Positions 44,938-53,372 of a stretch of DNA of 64,000 nucleotides are shown here, in pieces. The position numbers were made by a program, and so were the translations under genes. Numbering within the stretch: the first letter of the stretch is position 1; every line of letters begins with the position of its first letter. Location of the stretch: the NCBI RefSeq assembly GCF_003479605.1, contig NZ_QUHR01000002.1, forward strand, positions 62,001 through 126,000. The letters run 5' to 3'. The notes under the pieces are model-generated. The model was not told where the DNA came from. It made no database searches and was given only the letters and a program-made list of their open reading frames with translations. The DNA is from Roseburia sp. AF12-17LB. GTDB taxonomy: Bacteria; Bacillota; Clostridia; Lachnospirales; Lachnospiraceae.

Positions 44938-45516
44938 TTAGTCTTCTTTTACAAATTCAATGACACCCTTGTCAAGTCTGGATACTCTTGCTAAAGAATA
45001 AACATCGATGCCCTGTTCCTCCAATTTTTCACGACCAGGCTGGAATGCTTTTTCGATTAAGACACTGACACCTGCGATGGTGGCATGTGCTTTACGGATT
45101 AGGCGGATAGCACCGGTAGCAGCTTCGCCGTTGGCAAGGAAATCATCCACGATAAGAATGTGGTCATTTTCGCTGATGTATTTTGCGGAAATGGTTAATT
45201 CATAGCTGGTTCCTTTGGTATAAGAAGTTACAACAGTCTGATATAAATCATGATTTAAAATTTTAGAAGGCTGTTTCTTTAAAATAACAAGTGGAACGCC
45301 TAATGCTTCTGCAGCCATAAGAGCCGGAGCAATACCGGAGCTTTCGATGGTAGCAATACGTGTGATACCTTTTCCTTTATAATGTTCTGCAATATCTTTG
45401 CCCATTTTCTTCATTAATTCAGGATCCACCTGATGATTAATAAAGCTGTCAACCTTTAAAATGTTTTCACTTTCTGCGATTCCTTCTGCAAGAATTTTGT
45501 CTTCTAATAATTTCAT
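44938..45516 (-). CDS. xpt: Xanthine phosphoribosyltransferase
   Basis: 192 residues on the - strand, start ATG at 45516 with AGGAGTAAC upstream. The PRPP-binding loop is [17 protein letters not shown] (about 124-140), and the N terminus [32 protein letters not shown] is typical of Xpt. It salvages xanthine to XMP. In Bacillus xpt is controlled by a guanine riboswitch; here only 46 bases separate it from the upstream gene and no purine-riboswitch core is present. Confidence 0.95.
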   Translation of the reverse strand: MKLLEDKILAEGIAESENILKVDSFINHQVDPELMKKMGKDIAEHYKGKGITRIATIESSGIAPALMAAEALGVPLVILKKQPSKILNHDLYQTVVTSYTKGTSYELTISAKYISENDHILIVDDFLANGEAATGAIRLIRKAHATIAGVSVLIEKAFQPGREKLEEQGIDVYSLARVSRLDKGVIEFVKED

Positions 45517-45562
45517 TTTGTTACTCCTTTGATTGTATTATATTTAAGCAGAAATCTGCTGT

Positions 45563-46042
45563 TTATTCATTGGTGTCTGAATAGTAAGCGGCATAAATCT
45601 TTTCTAAGATATGTTCTTCATAATCCTCCGGCAGACCGGCAAATTTAGCATGAAGAAGTGCGGCAATTTTGTCGGAACGGATAAAGTAACGCTGCTCCAT
45701 GGAAGGCTCGCTGTCAGCACCACTGACATGGTCGATTTCTTCCGCAGTATAGTTTGAAGAGAACCATTCCATAATTTCGCTGGTGCGTCTGCTTTCCATA
45801 TCTGCATCCGCAGACATCTGGTTGATTTTACGGAAATGTGTAATTCCGATTCCAAGAAAAATAACAAACAGAACAGACATTACAACAATCATAATAACAC
45901 GCATATAATCAGCCATTGGTAATTTGATGATGTCCAGAGCAAAAAGAATGACAAAAATCAGACCGGCAATTCCAACTCCAAGGAATGTATAAGCGGTAGA
46001 ACGATTATCTTCCAGCTGGGCATCTTTCTCCTTGTATACCAT
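45563..46042 (-). CDS. Hypothetical two-helix membrane protein upstream of xpt
   Basis: 159 residues on the - strand from ATG at 46042. Charged N terminus (MVYKEKDAQLEDNRS), two membrane helices (about 16-38 and 46-66), then a soluble helical C-terminal part of about 90 residues (SRRTSEIMEWFSSNYTAEEIDH). No family recognised beyond a general Lachnospiraceae conserved hypothetical. It is the first gene of a two-gene unit with xpt and has its own promoter. Confidence 0.72.
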   Translation of the reverse strand: MVYKEKDAQLEDNRSTAYTFLGVGIAGLIFVILFALDIIKLPMADYMRVIMIVVMSVLFVIFLGIGITHFRKINQMSADADMESRRTSEIMEWFSSNYTAEEIDHVSGADSEPSMEQRYFIRSDKIAALLHAKFAGLPEDYEEHILEKIYAAYYSDTNE

Positions 46043-46075
46043 GTTATGTACCTGACCTTTCGTTATAATAATACT

Positions 46076-46104
46076 ATTATAAGTGATTTTATCCGACGAT
46101 ACAA
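46076..46104 (-). promoter_or_regulatory. Promoter of the membrane-protein/xpt unit
   Basis: On the - strand TTGTAT (46104-46099) and exact TATAAT (46081-46076), 17-base spacer, about 34 bases from the ATG. Arranged back to back with the rlmH promoter. Confidence 0.65.
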
Positions 46105-46109
46105 TAACC

Positions 46110-46138
46110 TTGTCTGTATTTCTGAAATAAGGTATACT
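46110..46138 (+). promoter_or_regulatory. Promoter of rlmH, start site near the ATG
   Basis: TTGTCT (46110-46115) and TATACT (46133-46138), 17-base spacer. Transcription would begin six or seven bases on, at or next to the rlmH ATG at 46145. Confidence 0.6.
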
Positions 46139-46144
46139 GCAAGT

Positions 46145-46627
46145 ATGAAGATAACAATATTATGCGTAGGAAAAATCAAAGAAAAATATTTCAGGGATGC
46201 CATTGCCGAGTACGAAAAAAGACTGGGCAGATACTGTAAGCTTGAAATTGTGGAAGTGGCAGATGAGAAAACACCGGATGGAGCATCCGAGGCAGAGGAA
46301 CAGCAGATTCGTCATAAAGAGGGGGAACGTCTTTTAAAATATTTAGAGGGAAAGAACTGCTACGTCATTGCCCTTGCAATCAACGGAAAAATGCTGGATT
46401 CTGTTGCTTTATCGGAAAAAGTCAGTGACTTGATGGTAAAGGGCAACAGCCATATCGTTCTTGTGATCGGAGGCTCCCTTGGAATTGCGGATGAAGTATT
46501 AAAACGTGCAGATGAAAAAATAAGCTTTTCGAAGATGACATTTCCGCACCAGCTGATGCGTGTTATTTTATTGGAGCAGTTATACCGGAGCTATCGGATT
46601 ATCAATCATGAACCGTATCACAAATAA
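46145..46627 (+). CDS. rlmH: 23S rRNA (pseudouridine-1915-N3)-methyltransferase
   Basis: 160 residues, SPOUT-fold methyltransferase that modifies pseudouridine 1915 in helix 69. The start MKITILCVGKIKEKYFRDAIAEYEKRL and the SAM knot motif LVIGGSLGIADEVLKRA (about 105-120), then SFSKMTFPHQLMRVILLEQLYRSYRI are highly conserved. The family N terminus fixes the ATG at 46145, even though the frame is open to 46046. Only a weak AAGG lies 12 bases upstream, and the promoter prediction suggests a leaderless message. Ends in a 19-bp tandem duplication. Confidence 0.96.
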   Translation: MKITILCVGKIKEKYFRDAIAEYEKRLGRYCKLEIVEVADEKTPDGASEAEEQQIRHKEGERLLKYLEGKNCYVIALAINGKMLDSVALSEKVSDLMVKGNSHIVLVIGGSLGIADEVLKRADEKISFSKMTFPHQLMRVILLEQLYRSYRIINHEPYHK

Positions 46628-46648
46628 GCAACCGTATCATAAATAGAA
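46611..46648 (+). repeat. Imperfect 19-bp tandem duplication at the rlmH 3' end
   Basis: Units 46611-46629 and 46630-46648 both begin AACCGTATCA and continue with near-identical A/T-rich sequence. The first holds the rlmH stop codon, so the duplicate is downstream of it and harmless. Confidence 0.6.
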
Positions 46649-46673
46649 GAAACGGATAAAAGGAGGAGATTTT

Positions 46674-47981
46674 ATGAGGATGTACGACCTCATTTTAAAG
46701 AAAAAGGAAGGAGCTGCTTTAAGCAAAGAAGAAATCCAGTGGATGATAAATGCATTTACAACCGGTGAAATTCCGGATTATCAGATGTCAGCCATGCTGA
46801 TGGCAATCTGTTTTCAGGGAATGAATCACGATGAGACACTGGCATTAACACTTGCTATGCGGGATAGCGGAGATGTGCTTGATTTATCCGGTATTAAAGG
46901 CGTAAAGGTGGATAAACACAGCACCGGTGGTGTAGGAGATAAGACCTCTCTGATTCTGACACCAATTATTGCTGCACTTGGTGTTCCGGTAGCAAAAATG
47001 TCCGGAAGAGGATTGGGTCATACCGGCGGAACCATTGATAAGTTAGAATGCTTTGAAGGATTCAGCACATCCATATCAGAAGGAGCCTTTTTAAAGCAGG
47101 TATCAGAGGTTGGCGTTGCAATTGCGGGACAGACTGCTAATCTTGCACCAGCAGATAAGAAGCTGTATGCACTCCGGGATGTCACTGCTACGGTAGCGGA
47201 GAAATCCTTAATTGCCAGCAGCATTATGAGTAAGAAATTAGCCAGCGGATCGGATGCTATTGTCCTTGACGTAAAGACCGGAAACGGTGCATTCATGCAG
47301 ACTGTGGAAAAGGCAGAGGAACTTGCCCGGATTATGGTGGCCATCGGAAATGGTGCTGGAAAGAAAACTTATGCGGTTATTACAGATATGTCACAGCCCC
47401 TTGGCAATACAGTAGGCAATATTGTGGAAGTGCAGGAAGCCATTGAAGCATTGAATGGAAAAGGGCCAAAGGATCTGATGGATGTTGTCTATGCATTAGG
47501 GTATCTTATGTTAAAGGCTGCCGGTGTAGCAGAAGATGAAAACGAAGCAAGAACAATGATGGAGAAAGTCATTGCAAGCGGAAAAGCACTGGATAAATTT
47601 GCAGACTTTGTAGAAGCACAGGGTGGCAGAAAGGAACAGGTTTATCATCCGCAGTTATTGGCAAAAGCAGCAATTACAGAAACCATCATCGCACCGGAAG
47701 ATGGATATGTAGAAGCTTTAAATGCTATGGCAATTGGAACTGCCTGCATGAGCCTTGGCGGCGGCAGAGAGACAAAGGAGAGTCAGATTGATTTAACTGT
47801 CGGTATCCGCCTTAAGAAAAAAATAGGAGACAGCGTAAAAAAAGGAGAATGTCTGGCCGAATTATATGGTAATGATGCAGCAAAATGCAACGATGCAAAG
47901 GAACTGGTTCAAAATGCATTTCTTTTCAGTAAAGAGCCACTGGATGCACCGGAAACAGTTTTAAAATATATTACCGCATAG
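46674..47981 (+). CDS. pdp: Pyrimidine-nucleoside phosphorylase
   Basis: 435 residues. MRMYDLILKKKEGAALSKEEIQWMINAFTTGEIPDYQMSAMLMAI and KHSTGGVGDKTSLIL (about 82-96) identify the NP-II family; the length and VDKHSTGGVGDKTS form fit the Firmicute pyrimidine-nucleoside phosphorylase (thymidine/uridine), which splits nucleosides to base and sugar-1-phosphate. C-terminal lipoyl-like domain ends around EPLDAPETVLKYITA. AAAAGGAGGAG before the ATG. No other deo genes nearby. Confidence 0.94.
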   Translation: MRMYDLILKKKEGAALSKEEIQWMINAFTTGEIPDYQMSAMLMAICFQGMNHDETLALTLAMRDSGDVLDLSGIKGVKVDKHSTGGVGDKTSLILTPIIAALGVPVAKMSGRGLGHTGGTIDKLECFEGFSTSISEGAFLKQVSEVGVAIAGQTANLAPADKKLYALRDVTATVAEKSLIASSIMSKKLASGSDAIVLDVKTGNGAFMQTVEKAEELARIMVAIGNGAGKKTYAVITDMSQPLGNTVGNIVEVQEAIEALNGKGPKDLMDVVYALGYLMLKAAGVAEDENEARTMMEKVIASGKALDKFADFVEAQGGRKEQVYHPQLLAKAAITETIIAPEDGYVEALNAMAIGTACMSLGGGRETKESQIDLTVGIRLKKKIGDSVKKGECLAELYGNDAAKCNDAKELVQNAFLFSKEPLDAPETVLKYITA

Positions 47982-48003
47982 AAAAGAAAAAAACTCATAT
48001 AGT
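47976..48003 (+). promoter_or_regulatory. Possible sigma-E-type promoter for yqfC
   Basis: GCATAGA (47976-47982) and CATATAGT (47996-48003) with a 13-base gap resemble the sporulation mother-cell consensus. yqfCD is in the sigma-E regulon in B. subtilis. The -10 ends only five bases before the yqfC ATG. Confidence 0.4.
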
Positions 48004-48008
48004 TATAT

Positions 48009-48299
48009 ATGAGGAAAAACAATAAGAAAGAGTTAAAAAAAGATTTTAAAAATCATATGGTGGAATCCTTAGAACTGCCGAAAGACTTAGTCTACCGGGC
48101 AGCAATTGTAACCGTTATGGGTAACAGGGAACTGCTGTTGGAAAATTATAAGGGAATCTTAGAATACGAGAAAGAATATATCAGGATTCAGGCGAAAAGC
48201 TGCCGGATTCTTGTTCGTGGGAAGAATCTCAACATTTCCTATTATACGAATGAAGAGATGAAAATAACAGGAATCATCCAAAGTATTGAGTATGAATAG
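48009..48299 (+). CDS. yqfC: Sporulation protein YqfC
   Basis: 96 residues matching the YqfC/YabP-type family: VESLELPKDLVYRAAIVTVMGNRELLLENYKGILEYEKEYIRI and LVRGKNLNISYY. Expressed in the mother cell during sporulation in Bacillus, function unknown. The ATG at 48009 lies inside a perfect hairpin (CTCATATA 47994-48001 with TATATGAG 48006-48013) and there is no ribosome-binding site ahead of it; an internal ATG at 48057 is a possible alternative. yqfD follows nine bases later. Confidence 0.88.
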   Translation: MRKNNKKELKKDFKNHMVESLELPKDLVYRAAIVTVMGNRELLLENYKGILEYEKEYIRIQAKSCRILVRGKNLNISYYTNEEMKITGIIQSIEYE

Positions 48300-48308
48300 A
48301 GGTTTTCT

Positions 48309-49568
48309 ATGACAACACTTTCCCTGTTTAAATATATAGGCGGTTACCTTGAGGTAGTCTTAAGTGGTTATGCCCCGGAACGATTTTTAAATCTGTGTGG
48401 CAATCACAATATTTTAATCTGGAATCTTCGAAAAGAGGAAGATGTTTATCACTTTTTTATCAGCATTCGTGCATTTTGGAGTATCCGTCCGTTCATAAGC
48501 AAGACCGGATGCAGGATTCGGATTCTGCGCAAAATAGGATTTCCGTTCTGGATGAACCGTTACCGGAAACGAAAATGCTTCCTGATGGGAGTAATTCTCG
48601 CAGCTGGTCTGGTGTGGTTTTTATCACGATTTCTCTGGAATGTGGAGGTAGATGGTAATTCATCTGTTACGACAGAAACCGTTTTAACATTTCTTGATGA
48701 GGAGGATTGTGGTTACGGAGACCGGATTCGTACAATTGACTGCGAACAGTTAGAACGGGATCTGCGGGCACAGTTTCCGGAAATCATCTGGGCATCGGTA
48801 CAGATTTACGGAACGAAAATGACGGTATTAATCAAGGAAAATCTGGTACAGCAGGAAGCAATGGAAGAATTGCCGTATGAAGCTTCAGACCTGATAGCAG
48901 AAGAGGATGCGACAGTGGAATCAATTATTACAAGAAATGGAACCCCACTAGTAAAGAACGGCGATGCAGTAAAGGCAGGAGATATATTAGTAAGTGGCAG
49001 GATTGATTTGACTAATGACAGCGGGGAACGGTATGCCTATGAATATTGCAATGCGGATGCGGATATATATCTGCTGACGGAATATTCCTACCATGATAAA
49101 TTTTCCCTTGTCCATGAAGAAAAAAGAATGACCGGTGCAAAAAAGAAACGGTATGCTATTGATTTCTTTGGAAAAGTAATAACACTTCCGGCATTAAGCG
49201 GTGAATTTGAATGTGCAGACAAAACCACGGATTATAAGCAGCTTTGCCTTCATGGGGACTTTTATCTGCCACTCGGAATCTATTCTAGTACTTTAAAAGA
49301 GTATCGGACAGAACAGGCAATTTATACGAAAGAGCAGGCAGAAGCGGTTGCTACAGAAAATTTTAATATTTATTTGTCACATTTAGCAGAAAAAAATATT
49401 CAAATTTTAGAAAAAAATGTTATTATAGATATGGACGATAAAAACTGTATCATGGAAGGAATCATCAAAGTGCGCACAAAAGCTGCTTTAAGGCACGAAA
49501 CGGAACAGCTTACAGCACCTGATACAGAAGACACAGAGGAAGGGCTAGTATTAAATGAGCTTGAATGA
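48309..49568 (+). CDS. yqfD: Sporulation protein YqfD
   Basis: 419 residues, one membrane helix at about 92-110 (CFLMGVILAAGLVWFLSRFLW). The N-terminal region YIGGYLEVVLSGYAPERFLNLCGNHNI and the outer region with SSVTTETVLTFLDEEDCGYGDRI and WASVQIYGTKMTVLIKEN fit the YqfD family; the middle resembles POTRA-like modules. Required for efficient sporulation in Bacillus. AGAGG precedes the ATG. Overlaps phoH by 14 bases. Confidence 0.92.
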   Translation: MTTLSLFKYIGGYLEVVLSGYAPERFLNLCGNHNILIWNLRKEEDVYHFFISIRAFWSIRPFISKTGCRIRILRKIGFPFWMNRYRKRKCFLMGVILAAGLVWFLSRFLWNVEVDGNSSVTTETVLTFLDEEDCGYGDRIRTIDCEQLERDLRAQFPEIIWASVQIYGTKMTVLIKENLVQQEAMEELPYEASDLIAEEDATVESIITRNGTPLVKNGDAVKAGDILVSGRIDLTNDSGERYAYEYCNADADIYLLTEYSYHDKFSLVHEEKRMTGAKKKRYAIDFFGKVITLPALSGEFECADKTTDYKQLCLHGDFYLPLGIYSSTLKEYRTEQAIYTKEQAEAVATENFNIYLSHLAEKNIQILEKNVIIDMDDKNCIMEGIIKVRTKAALRHETEQLTAPDTEDTEEGLVLNELE

Positions 49569-50553
49569 AACAAGAATTGATATACCGGCAGAGCATGTTT
49601 CCAATATTTTCGGACAATTTGACCATAATATAAAATTGATTGAACGGACCTTAAATGTTACGGTAGTGCCCCGCAATGAAGGAATCAAAGTCATTGGAGA
49701 TACCGCAAATGTAGAGGGTGCATGCAAGGTGTTTGCAGAACTTTTACAACTGGCAGAGAGAGGAAACATGATTGATGAGCAGAAGGTTGCATATACACTT
49801 TCTCTTTTGGGAGAACATAAAGAAGGCTCGTTGGTAGAAATCGATAAGGACTGCATCTGCCATACGATAAACGGCAAACCGGTGAAACCAAAGACTTTAG
49901 GGCAGAAGGCTTATGTGGATGCCATCCGTAAGCAGATGATTGTATTTGGAATCGGGCCTGCCGGAACCGGAAAGACTTATCTTGCCATGGCCATGGCAAT
50001 TACCGCATTTAAGAATGAAGAAGTAAATCGTATTATTTTAACCCGTCCTGCAATTGAAGCCGGTGAGAAATTAGGATTTCTTCCGGGAGATTTACAGAGC
50101 AAGGTAGATCCGTATCTTCGCCCGCTGTATGATGCACTGTATCAGATTATGGGAGCAGAAAGCTTTCAGCGGAATATGGAAAAGGGGCTTATTGAGGTCG
50201 CACCATTGGCTTATATGAGAGGCCGTACCTTAGATAATGCATTTATTATCTTGGATGAGGCACAGAATACTACACCGGCACAGATGAAGATGTTTTTAAC
50301 ACGTATTGGATTTGGCTCCAAGGTTGTGGTGACCGGAGATGCTACCCAGAAGGATCTGGCTCCGGGAACGAAGTCGGGACTGGATGTGGCATTACGTGTA
50401 CTTCGAAATGTAGATGAGATATCCGTCTGCAAATTGACCAGCGCTGACGTAGTAAGACATCCTTTGGTACAGAAGATTGTAAAAGCCTATGACGATTATG
50501 AATCAAAAGCAAATAAAAGAACGAAAAGAGTAACGAAAAATGAAGGAAGATAG
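49555..50553 (+). CDS. PhoH family ATPase (PhoL-like)
   Basis: 332 residues. Cytoplasmic: N-terminal KH-like RNA-binding segment (about 1-75; NIFGQFDHNIKLIERTLNVTV) and a P-loop domain with GPAGTGKTYLAMAMA (about 140-154), RPAIEAGEKLGFLPG, FIILDEAQNTTPAQMKMFLTRIG and VVTGDATQ. The family is linked to RNA metabolism and occurs with ybeY in a conserved block. It overlaps yqfD and the next gene by 14 bases each. Confidence 0.94.
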   Translation: MSLNETRIDIPAEHVSNIFGQFDHNIKLIERTLNVTVVPRNEGIKVIGDTANVEGACKVFAELLQLAERGNMIDEQKVAYTLSLLGEHKEGSLVEIDKDCICHTINGKPVKPKTLGQKAYVDAIRKQMIVFGIGPAGTGKTYLAMAMAITAFKNEEVNRIILTRPAIEAGEKLGFLPGDLQSKVDPYLRPLYDALYQIMGAESFQRNMEKGLIEVAPLAYMRGRTLDNAFIILDEAQNTTPAQMKMFLTRIGFGSKVVVTGDATQKDLAPGTKSGLDVALRVLRNVDEISVCKLTSADVVRHPLVQKIVKAYDDYESKANKRTKRVTKNEGR

Positions 50554-51721
50554 ATTTTCACCCAAAAGAATGATTCGTATGCTGGGAATCCTTATTTCCG
50601 TTGCGATTTATTCTGTTTTTCTGGCAATAATCTGCAAGTTTACCATAGACCGTGTACTGGTACTTGTTTTTATAAATGCTTTATATCTGCCATTGCTGAT
50701 TGCAGTGATTGAAATGGAACGTATCAGAGGGCATCTGAACCGGAATGAAAAAAGTGATTTTCATCAGCTGTTTCTTTGCTTTCTTGCAGCAGCAGCCTGT
50801 TATGTGGGTTTCTTTTTTATGCCGGCATATATGGCACCGGTCATGATTCCGGTCATGATTCTTTCCTGTGGCGGAAATGAGCTGATTGGTATTTTAGGTG
50901 GAATTTATTTTAATACACTGCTTTGCATGTGTTCCAGCGGCAGTTTTTATGAATATGCGGCATATACTATGCTGACGGTACTTTCCGGAATTCTGCTTAT
51001 GGTAATCAGCCAGAAAAAATATAAAATTTATGGATGCATCATGACTGTTGCATTGTCGTTTGCTGTTCCGAGTATCTTCTATTACATCAGCAGCTTTGAA
51101 ATCAATTATCATCAGTACTTATCCGCAGGATGCAGCATGATACTGACTGCAGTTTTTTCGTACTTTTTTGCGGACAGGCTGTATTATTATACGAAGCATG
51201 AAAAAGAACGTACTTTAGCTGAAATTATTGCAGAAAATTTTCCACTGGTACAGGAGATTAAAAACTATTCGGAAATTGATTATGCACATGCCCGTAAAGT
51301 TTCGAGTGTGGCAGAAGAATGTGCAAAGGAGCTTGGGGCAGATGATAAAACGGTAGCTGCGGCAGGATTTTACTACCGGATTGGCAAGCTGGAGGGAGAA
51401 CCGTTTGTAGAAAATGGAGTTCGTCTTGCTGAGATTAACTGTTTCCCGAAAAACGTGGTTAAGATTCTAAGCGAATACAATGGTGAATTAAATGCTATTA
51501 GTTCTATAGAGTCCGCAATCGTACATATTGTGGACAGTATTGTTACCAAATTTGAACTTTTGGACAAGGAAACCGTGAAGAACAGCTGGAATCATGATAT
51601 TATTATTTATCAGACATTAAACGAAAAATCGGCTGCCGGATTATATGATGAAGCGAATCTTGGCATGAACCAGTTTATTAAAATCAGAGAGTTTTTAACG
51701 AAAGGAGCGGATTTGTTTTGA
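50540..51721 (+). CDS. Truncated, degenerate PgpH/YqfF-like 7TM-HD protein
   Basis: 393 residues in the syntenic position of B. subtilis pgpH (yqfF), the membrane c-di-AMP phosphodiesterase. It has about seven membrane helices (12-215) but lacks the roughly 270-residue extracytoplasmic 7TMR-HDED domain. The HD region (from about 235) keeps the first metal histidine (His250 in YAHARKVSS), yet the HD pair is replaced by Tyr279-Arg280 in FYYRIGK (usually HDIGK), and the expected downstream histidines are absent; an Asp remains in VHIVDSIV. It is probably catalytically inactive, serving as a receptor or scaffold. The AAATG start overlaps phoH. Confidence 0.75.
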   Translation: MKEDRFSPKRMIRMLGILISVAIYSVFLAIICKFTIDRVLVLVFINALYLPLLIAVIEMERIRGHLNRNEKSDFHQLFLCFLAAAACYVGFFFMPAYMAPVMIPVMILSCGGNELIGILGGIYFNTLLCMCSSGSFYEYAAYTMLTVLSGILLMVISQKKYKIYGCIMTVALSFAVPSIFYYISSFEINYHQYLSAGCSMILTAVFSYFFADRLYYYTKHEKERTLAEIIAENFPLVQEIKNYSEIDYAHARKVSSVAEECAKELGADDKTVAAAGFYYRIGKLEGEPFVENGVRLAEINCFPKNVVKILSEYNGELNAISSIESAIVHIVDSIVTKFELLDKETVKNSWNHDIIIYQTLNEKSAAGLYDEANLGMNQFIKIREFLTKGADLF

Positions 51722-52215
51722 GCCTTGCGATAGAAAAAGAAGCGGAGGTTACCTTCGATTTTGATTATGAAACACTTGCAAAAGATGTAATATCGTTTAC
51801 AATGGAACATGAGCATTTTCCTTTTGAAGCAGAAATCAGTCTTACACTGACAGATAACGAAGGTATCTGGAAGGTTAATAAAGAGTTCCGGGAGATAGAC
51901 CGCCCGACGGACGTTTTATCCTTTCCAATGTTAGAATATGATGTACCGGGAGATTTTTCCCAGATAGAGAATCAGACGGAGGATTGCTTTAATCCGGATA
52001 CAGGGGAAATTCTGCTGGGGGATATTATTATTTCTGTGGACAAGGTCAGGGAACAGGCAGAGGAATATGGCCACAGTATGCAAAGAGAATTTGCATTTCT
52101 GATTGTACATAGTATGCTGCATCTGTTTGGTTACGACCACATGGAAGAGCAGGAAGCTGCATTGATGGAAGGAAAGCAGCGCGAGATTTTAGAATGCTTA
52201 AATATTTTAAGATAA
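51718..52215 (+). CDS. ybeY: rRNA maturation RNase YbeY
   Basis: 165 residues, TTG start at 51718 overlapping the previous stop (TTGA), with AAAGGAG ten bases upstream. The zinc site HSMLHLFGYDH (about 136-146) is the UPF0054 hallmark, and RPTDVLSFPM is conserved. Single-strand endoribonuclease acting in 16S rRNA 3' end maturation and ribosome quality control. In many Firmicutes dgkA, cdd and era come next; here the order breaks and a lipoprotein follows. Confidence 0.95.
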   Translation: MSLAIEKEAEVTFDFDYETLAKDVISFTMEHEHFPFEAEISLTLTDNEGIWKVNKEFREIDRPTDVLSFPMLEYDVPGDFSQIENQTEDCFNPDTGEILLGDIIISVDKVREQAEEYGHSMQREFAFLIVHSMLHLFGYDHMEEQEAALMEGKQREILECLNILR

Positions 52216-52230
52216 AAATGGAGGAACATC

Positions 52231-53343
52231 ATGAAAAAGAGATTAAGTATTGTTTTATGCATGACACTGATGGCAACCAGTCTTTTAGCTGGATGTAAGA
52301 AAAAAGAGGAAGCTCCGGAACCGACAGAAACCGTTTCTGAAGCAGAACCTGAAACCGAAACCAAAACCGGCAAAGATGGTATGGCAAGAAGTTACCTGAC
52401 CGGTGAATGGATTGATAAAGATTTAGCAAAGAAGAAACCGGTTGCAATCATGATTGGAAATACCAATGATGCATTGCCACAGTATGGACTGTCACAGGCA
52501 GACGTACTTTACGAAGCTCCTGCTGAAGGCGGAATTACCCGTCTGATGCCAATTTTCCAGGATTATTCCGGATTAGACAAGATTGGTTCGGTAAGAAGCT
52601 GCCGTCACTACTATGCATATTATGCAATGGAATTTGATGCAATTTATATTCATTACGGACAGGCAATTTACGCAACTGAGCTGTTAGAGAGTGGCAAAGT
52701 TGAGGACTTAAACGGTTTAGAGGGTGCCATTGATTCTGCTACTTTCTATCGTGACAAGTCAAGAAAGGCTCCACACAATGCATTTGTAAGCACAGATGGT
52801 ATTGATGCCGGAATTGAATTAAAAGGTTATGATACCGAGCTGCCTTCCGATTATGAAGGACATTATCAGTTTAATGAAGATGATGAAAAAGAAATTGAAC
52901 TTACAGACGGAGCAGATGCAGCAGTGGTTCAGCCGGGATATTATGTAAACAATCCTTGGTTTGTATATAACAGTGAAGATGGTTTATACTATCGTTTCCA
53001 GTATAAAAAAGAGCATATGGATGAAAATACAGGCACACAGCTTGCTTTTAAGAACATTCTGCTTCAGTACTGCGATTATACCAAGTTAGATGATGCACAC
53101 GGTTATCTGGATGTTGAGAGCACCGGTGAAGGAACCGGAAAATATATTACTAACGGTAAAGTAATAGATGTGACATGGAAGAAAGCAAGCGAAAACGAGC
53201 CAACCAGATACTATGACGCTTCCGGAAATGAAATCACATTAAATCAGGGTAAGACCATGGTATGTGTATTGTTAAATGATATGGAGAAGAAATTAAATAT
53301 CTATGCAACAGAAGATGAGTTTACACCACCTTCCGCAAAATAA
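52231..53343 (+). CDS. DUF3048 lipoprotein (YerB-like)
   Basis: 370 residues. Type II signal peptide with lipobox LLAGC (Cys22), an acidic Glu/Thr linker (about 26-50), then the DUF3048 N-terminal domain (KPVAIMIGNTNDALPQYGLSQADVLYEAPAEGG; IGSVRSCRHYY) and C-terminal domain (GKYITNGKVIDVTWKKAS; GKTMVCVL). Anchored outside the membrane. The biochemical role of YerB-type proteins is not established. GGAGG precedes the ATG, 15 bases after ybeY. Confidence 0.88.
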   Translation: MKKRLSIVLCMTLMATSLLAGCKKKEEAPEPTETVSEAEPETETKTGKDGMARSYLTGEWIDKDLAKKKPVAIMIGNTNDALPQYGLSQADVLYEAPAEGGITRLMPIFQDYSGLDKIGSVRSCRHYYAYYAMEFDAIYIHYGQAIYATELLESGKVEDLNGLEGAIDSATFYRDKSRKAPHNAFVSTDGIDAGIELKGYDTELPSDYEGHYQFNEDDEKEIELTDGADAAVVQPGYYVNNPWFVYNSEDGLYYRFQYKKEHMDENTGTQLAFKNILLQYCDYTKLDDAHGYLDVESTGEGTGKYITNGKVIDVTWKKASENEPTRYYDASGNEITLNQGKTMVCVLLNDMEKKLNIYATEDEFTPPSAK

Positions 53344-53372
53344 TTATTTCGAAAATTACTTGAGGTAAATTT

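Noticed and set aside
45517..45562. Possible purine riboswitch before xpt
   Set aside because: The gap is only 46 bases and has no purine-aptamer core; the gene lies inside a two-gene unit.
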